A stretch of 19,832 bases of DNA from Syntrophomonas sp. UBA4922. Its GTDB lineage: Bacteria; Bacillota; Syntrophomonadia; Syntrophomonadales; Syntrophomonadaceae. The stretch covers positions 102,203-122,034 of the forward strand of contig DHBS01000028.1 in NCBI GenBank assembly GCA_002398825.1, given 5' to 3'. Positions 8,989 through 14,599 of the stretch are shown piece by piece; the stretch's first letter is position 1; every line of letters begins with the position of its first letter. The notes under the pieces are model-generated. The model did no database searches, was not told where the DNA came from, and saw nothing but the letters and a program-made list of their open reading frames with translations. A program made the position numbers and the translations under genes.

Positions 8989-10395
8989 ATGAACAGCATT
9001 GGCAGCACGGTTGACGGTGAGGCCATGGTGGCCATCGATGCAAACCGTATGAACGCTTATTTGGAAATAACTGCCCCTGTCGGAGACGGCAAGCCCTGCA
9101 GCAAGGAAAAAGCCCTGCAGGCCCTGACTGACAGCCGGGTGGTTTTTGGTATTAATGAAGTGTTGGTAAATAAAGCCTTGCAGAAGCACAACTGGGGCCA
9201 GACCGTACTGGTGGCCATCGGCAAAGAACCTCAGCATGGAATCAATGCTCAAATCATTTATCATTTCGATTTGCCGCAGCAGAAAAACAGCCCCAAAATT
9301 GACGAAACCGGCAATGCCAATTACAAGGATCTGGGGCTTATCCACAATGTCCGCACCGGCGAGCTCCTGGCCGAAAAGGTCCCTGGATCCCAGGGGGTTC
9401 CAGGAATGGATGTGACCGGGGTTCCCCTGGTGGCCAGAAAGGGAAAAGACCTTAAATTGGCAGGCGGCAAGAACACGGTTGTCGATCCCACCGGGTGCTA
9501 CCTGTTTGCTCAAACCGACGGACATGTCAGCATGATCAGCAACCGCGTCGAAGTGAGCCCTATCTTTGATGTGCGCGGCGACGTGGATTACTCTACCGGG
9601 GACATCGATTTCATCGGCGCCGTGCGCATTATGGGCAATGTGATGACCGGCTTTAAAGTCAAAGCCGGGGGTGACATTGAGATCGGGGGCTCTATTGAAG
9701 GAGCTGAAGTGGTGGCTGAAGGCAGCATCCTGGTGCGGGGCGGTATCGGGGGAGGACTCAAGGGCTTTGTCAAGGCCGGGGGTAATATCACCGCCCGATT
9801 TGTGGAGAATGCACGCCTGGAAGCCGGAATGTCCGTATATGTGAAAGATGCCATCATCCAGTCTCAGGTCAAAGCCGGCGGCATGGTAAAAGTCACTGAT
9901 AAAAAGGCCATTATCGTGGGGGGAGTAATACAGGCCGGCCGGGAAGTGGAATCCAAGGTCCTGGGTTCACAGCTGGCTACCCAGACGGTAGTGGAAGTCG
10001 GCATCAATCCGCACTACCGTGATGAATACCAGCAGATAACCAAAAACTGCGGAGAAAAGAGGCGCACCCTGGGGAATATCAACCAGAACCTGAAGCCCTA
10101 CCAGCATCAGATCAACAACCCGGAACAACTGAGCAACAAACAAAAACAGATCTTGATGAGGCTTCTGGATGTTTACAGAACCCTGCGCCAGGAGATCGAT
10201 GAGATGGAACAGCGCATGGAGTTTTTGGAAGATGAATTCGAGGGCAGTGAGAATGCTATGGTAAAAGCGCATGATGTGGCCTATCCCGGGGTCAGGATCA
10301 GCATCGGAAAGCTGATCTACATCATCAACGATCCCATTAAGTATTCGGCCTTTGCTGTAGAACGGGGAGAGGTGCGGGTAGTACCGCTGCGCTGA
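8989..10395 (+). CDS. FapA family protein (DUF342), polymer-forming beta-helix plus coiled coil
   Basis: The 468-residue protein matches the FapA/DUF342 family, found in many Firmicutes and Proteobacteria and often near motility genes. The N-terminal ~100 residues include a segment starting KALQALTDSRVVFGINEVLV. Residues ~150-330 are a Gly/Val-rich repeated beta pattern (VRIMGNVMTGFKVKAGGDIEIGG..., VVAEGSILVRGG..., VKAGGNITARF...), as in a right-handed beta-helix. Residues ~335-430 are charged and helical (NLKPYQHQ... LRQEIDEMEQRMEFLEDE), a likely coiled coil, and a short beta end closes the protein. No signal peptide is seen. The molecular role is not established. Its place between sigD and the swrB-like gene suggests expression with the flagellar operon (inference). 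Confidence 0.85.
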   Translation: MNSIGSTVDGEAMVAIDANRMNAYLEITAPVGDGKPCSKEKALQALTDSRVVFGINEVLVNKALQKHNWGQTVLVAIGKEPQHGINAQIIYHFDLPQQKNSPKIDETGNANYKDLGLIHNVRTGELLAEKVPGSQGVPGMDVTGVPLVARKGKDLKLAGGKNTVVDPTGCYLFAQTDGHVSMISNRVEVSPIFDVRGDVDYSTGDIDFIGAVRIMGNVMTGFKVKAGGDIEIGGSIEGAEVVAEGSILVRGGIGGGLKGFVKAGGNITARFVENARLEAGMSVYVKDAIIQSQVKAGGMVKVTDKKAIIVGGVIQAGREVESKVLGSQLATQTVVEVGINPHYRDEYQQITKNCGEKRRTLGNINQNLKPYQHQINNPEQLSNKQKQILMRLLDVYRTLRQEIDEMEQRMEFLEDEFEGSENAMVKAHDVAYPGVRISIGKLIYIINDPIKYSAFAVERGEVRVVPLR

Positions 10396-10409
10396 ATGGG
10401 GGGGCAGCT

Positions 10410-10730
10410 ATGAGCATCAAAAGCGTGGATATGCAGGTTTTAGTTCAAAAGGTAGCCGACATAGCTCGTATTCAACAAACCCAGCGTACTGAGGCCAGCC
10501 ACCGCCAGGGTGAGTTTTCTCAGCTGATAAACAATCAAACCATAGCCAACCGGCAGACGGTTCGGGAACTGAGCGATCCTGAGGCTAAAACCCTGGAGGA
10601 CAGACACAATAAAAAGCAAGAACAGGAACAAAGCCGTGACCGCCACCGTTCCGGCAATGAAAATCCGGACGGGGAGCAAGAGCTTTTCAAAGATTTTTTT
10701 AAAGGCAACACTATTGATATAAAGATTTAG
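10410..10730 (+). CDS. Small hydrophilic protein of unknown function in the fla/che operon
   Basis: I do not recognise this 106-residue protein. It is very hydrophilic and Gln-rich. Residues 1-25 (MSIKSVDMQVLVQKVADIARIQQ) could form an amphipathic helix. The middle (LSDPEAKTLEDRHNKKQEQEQ) is strongly charged and probably coiled or disordered, and the last ~15 residues regain hydrophobics (LFKDFFKGNTIDIKI). There is no transmembrane segment, signal peptide or cysteine. It starts 14 bp after fapA behind a G7 run that can serve as ribosome site, and ends 15 bp before the swrB-like gene, so it is almost certainly translated from the operon mRNA. A role in flagellar assembly or its control is only suggested by position. 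Confidence 0.72.
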   Translation: MSIKSVDMQVLVQKVADIARIQQTQRTEASHRQGEFSQLINNQTIANRQTVRELSDPEAKTLEDRHNKKQEQEQSRDRHRSGNENPDGEQELFKDFFKGNTIDIKI

Positions 10731-10745
10731 GGGTTGATGTGAGAG

Positions 10746-11306
10746 ATGTGGTTTATGGCTGTCTTCGCGGTTATCTTCCTCATCCTCCTGGGCTGGTTGT
10801 GGTGGGCTAAACAGGAAAGCGCCCGGGCCTCAGCCCTACAATTGGAGGAATTGATCAGTGAAGCCCGGATGGTAAGCCAGGATATGGAGGCCATGCTCAG
10901 TAACGCGGTGGACCTTTCCCGCAGCGTTATCGATGACTTCGACCGGCGCCTGCAAGCCGCCCAAAGCCTCCCCTCCAGGCTTGCTGCAGAACAGGCCGCG
11001 GGGCCTGACCCGGTAGTCCAATTCTATCAGGAGCTCGCCGCTGAGGCGCATTTAGAGATGCAGTCCGGGTCCGGGGAACTTAAGGCCGCAGTCGAACAAT
11101 GCCAGCCGGCCGGCGCCGCTTCCGGGCCTTATGCAGAGGAAGATTACGAGGCCTACCGCCACATGCATCCTACCCTGGCAGTTCATCAGCTCTACAGGCA
11201 GGGGATGGATGTTAAGCAAATCTCCCAGATACTGCAGCGCGGACAGGGCGAAGTACATCTGATTTTGAATTTGGAGCGAAAAAAAAAGATGGATAAAGCC
11301 ACTTGA
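10746..11306 (+). CDS. SwrB/YlxL-like membrane-anchored protein (DUF6115-type C-terminus)
   Basis: The 186-residue protein has one N-terminal transmembrane helix (about 2-20), a long charged helical region (25-120, probably coiled coil), a variable linker, and a C-terminal helix-turn-helix-like motif (VHQLYRQGMDVKQISQILQRGQGEVHLILNL, 146-176). This layout, and its position between sigD and rpsB, match B. subtilis SwrB (YlxL), which promotes flagellar type III export activation in swarming cells. The functional transfer is inference from position and architecture. The last codons (from 11288) fall inside a 154-bp direct repeat, right after a run of nine A (11279-11287), so the C-terminus past ERKKK may have been altered by the rearrangement downstream. 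Confidence 0.75.
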   Translation: MWFMAVFAVIFLILLGWLWWAKQESARASALQLEELISEARMVSQDMEAMLSNAVDLSRSVIDDFDRRLQAAQSLPSRLAAEQAAGPDPVVQFYQELAAEAHLEMQSGSGELKAAVEQCQPAGAASGPYAEEDYEAYRHMHPTLAVHQLYRQGMDVKQISQILQRGQGEVHLILNLERKKKMDKAT

Positions 11307-11349
11307 AAGTATCATCAGCGCAGATTTTGGCAACATTATAGCAGGTGTG

Positions 11350-11377
11350 AAGCCCCATCCATATGCGGGCTTTTATT
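11350..11377 (+). terminator. Intrinsic terminator at the end of the fla/che operon (repeat copy 1)
   Basis: AAGCCC (11350-11355) pairs with GGGCTT (11367-11372). CAT (11356-11358) can further pair with ATG (11363-11365) around a CCAT loop, leaving one bulged C. The stem runs into TTTTATT. It sits 44 nt after the swrB-like stop, where the operon should end. The U tract is short, so efficiency may be moderate. Confidence 0.72.
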
Positions 11378-11405
11378 CATTGCAGAATCGCCGCGGATCG
11401 AATTA

Positions 11406-11435
11406 TTGCCAAACCATCCAATCTCATGCTATATC
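11406..11435 (+). promoter_or_regulatory. Possible sigma-A promoter in repeat copy 1, facing the GDPD cassette
   Basis: TTGCCA (11406-11411), an 18-bp spacer and TATATC (11430-11435) preceded by TG (extended -10). It corresponds to the rpsB promoter in copy 2 but has one extra spacer base and a weaker -10, so it may have decayed. If active it would give a leader of about 265 nt before the GDPD gene. Confidence 0.45.
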
Positions 11436-11441
11436 AATTTT

Positions 11442-11707
11442 CCCGAGTTTTACAGTTAGGGCAAAAGAAACGTCTGGAATTAAGGATAGTTGTTTTTTGA
11501 AACGTGAAAGTTGTCCCCACAAAGTCTTTTCCTACTCTAAAATATAAACTATTTCTTTTTTTCCCTTGATTTATTATAATGAGGCGCTGCCTCGTTGCAG
11601 CGGTGTGTTGCAATTGCTCCGTAGCATCTCCCGATGTTTAAAATTGAAAGTTCCCGGCGAGGGGTAATATATTTGTATAGTCGATATTAATGGAGAATTA
11701 AAAGGCC
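11442..11707. other. AT-rich non-coding stretch upstream of the GDPD gene
   Basis: No convincing gene. A T-rich segment (11550-11580) ends in TATAAT (11575-11580) but lacks a good -35. Immediately after it are two overlapping, mutually exclusive hairpins: GAGGC-GCT-GCCTC (11581-11593) and CGCTGC/GCAGCG (11585-11590 with 11597-11602). A better promoter-like pair lies at 11644-11673. The stretch is visibly more AT-rich than the flanking operons. Confidence 0.6.
11644..11673 (+). promoter_or_regulatory. Candidate sigma-A promoter of the GDPD gene
   Basis: TTGAAA (11644-11649), 18-bp spacer, TATATT (11668-11673). A start site near 11680 would leave a leader of under 30 nt, containing GGAG (11692-11695) before the ATG at 11708. 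It is the best-placed promoter for the cassette, but the evidence is only hexamer similarity. Confidence 0.5.
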
Positions 11708-12688
11708 ATGAAGCAGTTGATAAATCTTCGTAAACGGAAAATGGTATGGGCGTTAATACTTTTGATTGCCTTTGTATATTTGAATAATACTTCCCTGCTA
11801 GCGGAACACCGTTCGGGCGAGCCGGTGCTTCTTGCCCATCGCGGTCTGGCGCAAACTTTTAGTATGGAAGGGATTACGAACGCAACCAACACCGCCCGGC
11901 GCATTTACCCGCCTGAGCATCCTTTTCTGGAAAACACGATTCCTTCCATGGAGGCGGCATTTCAGGCCGGGGCCGATATCGTCGAGCTGGATATCCAATC
12001 AACCCGGGACGGACAGTTTGCGGTTTTTCATGACGCGACGCTGGAATACAGAACGGACGGGAGCGGCTCCGTTAAAGACTATACCATGAGCGAATTAAAA
12101 CGTCTGGATGTGGGCTGCAATTATACCGCTGATCAAGGCAAGACCTTTCCATTTAGAGGCCAGGGCGTCGGACTCATGCCTTCCCTTCAGGAAGTAATGA
12201 ACCGCTTCCCGGACCGCTCGCTGCTCATTCATATTAAAACCAATGAGGCACAGGACGGGGAACTTCTGGCTGAATACCTGGGCAGACAATCCGATGCCCG
12301 CTTGAAGCAACTGGCGGTTTACGGCGGTGATAAGCCGGTAGCGGTTTTGCAGCAAAGGCTCCCCCGGCTTCGGGTTATGTCCATGGCAACGCTGAAGAAG
12401 GCTTTGCTTTCATATGCCGCGGTTGGCTGGACCGGATATGTTCCCGATTCCTGCAGGAATACCGAACTGCATATACCGCTTAAATATGCTTCTTTCTTAT
12501 GGGGATGGCCGGACCGTTTTCTAAATCGAATGGACCGGGTCAACACCCGGGTGATTGTTGTAGCCGGTGACGGGAAATTCTCGGAAGGATTTGACACCCT
12601 TGACGACATCAAGCTGCTGCCTGACAATTACACAGGCGGGATCTGGACCAACCGGATTGACAGGATAGCCCCGTTATGGGCAAACTGA
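11708..12688 (+). CDS. Membrane-anchored glycerophosphodiester phosphodiesterase-like (GDPD) protein
   Basis: GDPD enzymes hydrolyse glycerophosphodiesters (deacylated phospholipid head groups) to glycerol-3-phosphate and an alcohol. The 326-residue protein starts with a basic segment and one hydrophobic helix (about 13-31), a signal anchor or uncleaved signal, so the domain probably lies outside the membrane. GDPD motifs are visible: AHRG (43-46), ENTIPSMEAA (75-84), VELDIQSTRDG (92-102, putative metal ligands E93 and D95) and FHD with catalytic His H108. The usual third acidic ligand, Glu in the (I/V)E(I/L)K motif, is replaced by His at 175 (LLIHIKTNE). Activity, substrate or metal use may therefore differ. 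Another GDPD-fold activity is possible. It lies between two direct repeats with two small membrane proteins downstream. Confidence 0.88.
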   Translation: MKQLINLRKRKMVWALILLIAFVYLNNTSLLAEHRSGEPVLLAHRGLAQTFSMEGITNATNTARRIYPPEHPFLENTIPSMEAAFQAGADIVELDIQSTRDGQFAVFHDATLEYRTDGSGSVKDYTMSELKRLDVGCNYTADQGKTFPFRGQGVGLMPSLQEVMNRFPDRSLLIHIKTNEAQDGELLAEYLGRQSDARLKQLAVYGGDKPVAVLQQRLPRLRVMSMATLKKALLSYAAVGWTGYVPDSCRNTELHIPLKYASFLWGWPDRFLNRMDRVNTRVIVVAGDGKFSEGFDTLDDIKLLPDNYTGGIWTNRIDRIAPLWAN

Positions 12689-12729
12689 AAACGTGGCAGC
12701 ATCAAATCTTGAGGAAGGATCGAAAGGTT

Positions 12730-13101
12730 ATGAATCATAGCTGGAAATTTTCCCATTACCTGATTTCGGCCGTTATAATCATAGCGGCGATTCTGACCCT
12801 GCTCTGCACCTGGAGCCCGCTTTTATTTAACATTATCAATAATATTTACAGCCCTCCCCAATATAATGGTTTCGAGGTTCCCACCAGAGTGGTCGGGGTT
12901 AATTATCCGATCACTTCGCTGGTGTGGCTAGGCATTTTTTTCGTTATTTCAATAATTATATTAATATTATGGGCCAGGAGAAGAAGGGCTACCTCCGCCT
13001 TATTTTGGATGAATGGCATCTCTGTCGCTATTATCATTTCCCACCTGGTCATGTGGATCATCTGGCTTATTCCATTATTAGTACCTAACCTTGCTCTTTA
13101 A
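12730..13101 (+). CDS. Small multi-pass membrane protein, unrecognised
   Basis: From ATG 12730 the protein has about 123 residues and three predicted membrane helices: near 9-33 (ISAVIIIAAILTLLC...), near 60-80 (VWLGIFFVISIIILILW, followed by RRRR as a cytoplasmic anchor) and near 92-118. A loop between helices 1 and 2 holds YSPPQYNGFEVPTRVVGVNYP and is probably outside the cell. I prefer ATG 12730 because GGAAGGA (12713-12719) lies 10 nt upstream. An in-frame ATG at 12676 would overlap the GDPD stop and add 18 basic/polar residues. I recognise no family. Tight linkage to the GDPD gene suggests co-transcription. Base use is AT-richer than in the surrounding operons. Confidence 0.68.
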   Translation: MNHSWKFSHYLISAVIIIAAILTLLCTWSPLLFNIINNIYSPPQYNGFEVPTRVVGVNYPITSLVWLGIFFVISIIILILWARRRRATSALFWMNGISVAIIISHLVMWIIWLIPLLVPNLAL

Positions 13102-13146
13102 ACATATGCTTCAAGTATCCGACAGTGATATTAAGGGGGTGTTTAC

Positions 13147-13512
13147 ATGCATTTCCTAACCGTCATTCTGTTTATGCTGGTCATCGCCATGGCTTTAATC
13201 CCTACCTGCCTGCTTATGGGCATATCGATAAAAGACCTGGCGGTAAAACGTCATTGGATCGTCTTACTTGCTTTAATGATGCTGGCTACACCATTCTCCC
13301 GGATCATAGAAGTAAAAACCGGGAGTTTCGCCGCCGGTCTGGTATCCGGTCCAGCGATCTTGCTGCTCGGTTTTCTGCCGGTGATATATGTTGATTCCTT
13401 AAGGAAAAGAAATAGTATTGGCTATAAAGGCATCTGGAAGAAAACCGGCGATTGGCTCGACCAGCCGGTTAAAACCTTGTTTTCTGCCAAAAAGTACTTT
13501 TTTATTATCTAA
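13147..13512 (+). CDS. Second small multi-pass membrane protein, unrecognised
   Basis: The 121-residue protein has three likely membrane helices: about 2-25 (FLTVILFMLVIAMALIPTCLL), about 36-52 (HWIVLLALMMLATPFS) and about 64-84 (AAGLVSGPAILLLGFLPVIYV). A basic C-terminal tail follows (LRKRNSIGYKGIWKKTGDWLDQ... SAKKYFFII). The start at ATG 13147 has a good AGGGGGTG ribosome site (13134-13141). No family is recognised. It is last in the cassette and ends 33 bp before repeat copy 2. Co-occurrence with the GDPD gene and the other membrane protein suggests one membrane-associated system, but its function is unknown. Confidence 0.7.
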   Translation: MHFLTVILFMLVIAMALIPTCLLMGISIKDLAVKRHWIVLLALMMLATPFSRIIEVKTGSFAAGLVSGPAILLLGFLPVIYVDSLRKRNSIGYKGIWKKTGDWLDQPVKTLFSAKKYFFII

Positions 13513-13607
13513 CGGCATTTGATAAACAGCTGTCAAACCCGGGAGGATGGATAAAACCGCTGGAAGGTATCATCAGCGCAGATTTTGGCAAGACTATAGC
13601 AGGTGTG

Positions 13608-13635
13608 AAGCCCCATCCATATGCGGGCTTTTATT
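13608..13635 (+). terminator. Intrinsic terminator in repeat copy 2, ending the GDPD cassette
   Basis: The same hairpin as in copy 1, with no base change in the stem: AAGCCC (13608-13613) with GGGCTT (13625-13630), an inner CAT/ATG extension and a TTTTATT tail. It would separate cassette transcription from rpsB. Confidence 0.7.
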
Positions 13636-13662
13636 CATTGCAGAACCGCCGCGAATCGAATA

Positions 13663-13691
13663 TTGCCAAACCACCAGGCTTATGTTATATT
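13663..13691 (+). promoter_or_regulatory. Probable sigma-A promoter of rpsB
   Basis: TTGCCA (13663-13668), 17-bp spacer and TATATT (13686-13691) with TG one base upstream (extended -10). Spacing is optimal. The predicted start near 13698 gives a ~100-nt leader before rpsB that contains a strong secondary structure. Confidence 0.7.
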
Positions 13692-13720
13692 AATTTTTGG
13701 TAATTACACACGCTGCAGGA

Positions 13721-13758
13721 CTGGCTGGCAGGTGCTCACCCGGTGAGTTTTCAGCCGG
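13721..13758 (+). promoter_or_regulatory. Structured 5' leader of rpsB, possible S2 autoregulatory element
   Basis: The outer stem CTGGCTG (13721-13727) pairs fully with CAGCCGG (13752-13758, one G-U). Inside it, CTCAC (13735-13739) pairs with GTGAG (13743-13747) around a CCG loop, leaving asymmetric internal loops. The two-tier hairpin ends about 27 nt before the ribosome site. Ribosomal protein operons often use such leaders for feedback by the encoded protein. That role here is inference, and I cannot match it to a named S2 leader family. Confidence 0.5.
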
Positions 13759-13799
13759 AATGAAACAGCGGAGGAATAAAACTGAAAGGAGGTGTTCAG

Positions 13800-14498
13800 G
13801 TGTCAGTAATTACTATGAAGCAGCTCCTCGAAGCCGGAGTGCATTTCGGACACCAGACACGCAGATGGAATCCCAAGATGGCTACCTATATTTATATGGA
13901 GAGAAATGGGATTTACATCATTGATTTACAGCAGACGGTACGGAAGTTTGACGATGCCTACAATTTTATTAAAAGCGTAGCCGCCGAGGGAAGAGGGGTC
14001 CTGTTTGTCGGAACCAAAAAACAGGCCCAGGAAACCATCAGGGAAGAAGCCAACCGTTGCGGCATGTATTTCGTCAATCAGCGCTGGTTGGGCGGCATGC
14101 TCACCAACTACAAAACCATCCGCAAACGGGTGTTGCGGCTGAAAGAATTGGAGAAGATGCAAGCGGACGGCTCCATGGAAGTCCTGACCAAGAAGGAAGT
14201 GGCTCGTCTTCTCAATGAGAAGGAACGATTGGAACGCTTCCTGGGAGGCATTAAGGACATGGAACGCTTGCCCGGCGCAGTATTCGTGGTCGATCCAAGG
14301 AAGGAAAAGATAGCCGTAGCCGAGGCCAGGAAATTGAACATACCAGTGGTGGCTATAGTTGACACCAACTGTGATCCCGACGAAATCGATTATGTCATCC
14401 CCGGCAATGACGATGCCATAAGAGCCGTAAAATTAATATCTTCTAGAATCGCCGATGCTGTTCTGGAAGGCAAACAAGGGGAACAGGTAAACGCATAA
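13800..14498 (+). CDS. rpsB: 30S ribosomal protein S2
   Basis: S2 is an essential protein of the small subunit. The 232-residue product is typical in length and motifs: MKQLLEAGVHFGHQTRRWNPKM at the start, the first S2 signature near YIYMERNGIYIIDLQQT, VLFVGTKKQAQETI, NQRWLGGMLTN (about 82-92) and the C-terminal VDTNCDPDEIDYVIPGNDDAIRA. It starts at GTG 13800 behind a near-perfect AAAGGAGGTG (13785-13794). It is followed by a strong terminator and then tsf, the usual bacterial order. Confidence 0.98.
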   Translation: MSVITMKQLLEAGVHFGHQTRRWNPKMATYIYMERNGIYIIDLQQTVRKFDDAYNFIKSVAAEGRGVLFVGTKKQAQETIREEANRCGMYFVNQRWLGGMLTNYKTIRKRVLRLKELEKMQADGSMEVLTKKEVARLLNEKERLERFLGGIKDMERLPGAVFVVDPRKEKIAVAEARKLNIPVVAIVDTNCDPDEIDYVIPGNDDAIRAVKLISSRIADAVLEGKQGEQVNA

Positions 14499-14503
14499 CA
14501 GAG

Positions 14504-14539
14504 AGGGGTGCAGGGCTTGTTCCTACACCCCTTCTTTTT
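14504..14539 (+). terminator. Strong intrinsic terminator/attenuator between rpsB and tsf
   Basis: AGGGGTG (14504-14510) pairs with CACCCCT (14526-14532), extended by AGG/CCT across a C-A mismatch, with a GCTTGTT loop, followed by TCTTTTT. The hairpin should reduce tsf expression relative to rpsB by partial termination, unless tsf has its own promoter. I see no convincing promoter in the 60 nt before tsf. Confidence 0.85.
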
Positions 14540-14599
14540 GGCTATAAAGATCTTATACGGACTGTTTAAGGATACACCGGAAATAGGAGGAATTGGATA

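Larger units (their letters stand above)
11288..11441 (+). repeat. Direct repeat copy 1: terminator plus promoter unit after the swrB-like gene
   Basis: About 154 bp matching 13546-13698 at roughly 90% identity by eye; the inner part (GTATCATCAGC... to ...CATTGCAGAA, about 11310-11388) differs at only two positions. The copy begins in the last codons of the swrB-like gene, directly after an A9 run, and ends near CAATTTT. It contains a hairpin terminator and a TTGCCA/TATATC promoter-like pair. Copy 1 and copy 2 bracket the GDPD cassette in the same orientation. Similarity stops abruptly at both edges. Confidence 0.93.
13546..13698 (+). repeat. Direct repeat copy 2: terminator plus rpsB promoter
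   Basis: Second copy of the repeat at 11288-11441. It begins GATGGATAAA, matching the last codons of the swrB-like gene although no such gene precedes it here, so a fragment of the swrB 3' end appears to have been duplicated. It includes a terminator hairpin (from 13608) and a promoter (13663-13691) in the expected place for rpsB. Upstream of 13546 and downstream of 13698 there is no similarity to the flanks of copy 1. Confidence 0.93.

Noticed and set aside
9540..9980. Tandem-repeat-like GG-rich pattern in fapA as a DNA repeat
   Set aside because: The periodicity is at the protein level (beta-helix turns); the nucleotide sequence is not repeated closely enough to be a DNA repeat.
11575..11580. 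TATAAT as a cassette promoter
   Set aside because: The -35 position at 17 bp reads TTTCTT, a poor match, in a generally AT-rich tract. Kept only as a note.
11665..11687. Sigma-28 (SigD)-type promoter before the GDPD gene: GTCGATAT close to the -10 consensus
   Set aside because: The only -35-like TAAT is 11 nt away (too close), and the start site would fall on the ribosome site of the gene.
11288..13698. Composite transposon or integron
   Set aside because: No transposase, integrase, terminal inverted repeats or obvious short target duplication is visible, and the flanking repeats carry a terminator and promoter and no mobility gene.
14517..14548. Promoter for tsf (TTGTTC with TATAAA)
   Set aside because: The spacer would be 20 bp and the -35 would lie inside the terminator stem-loop.
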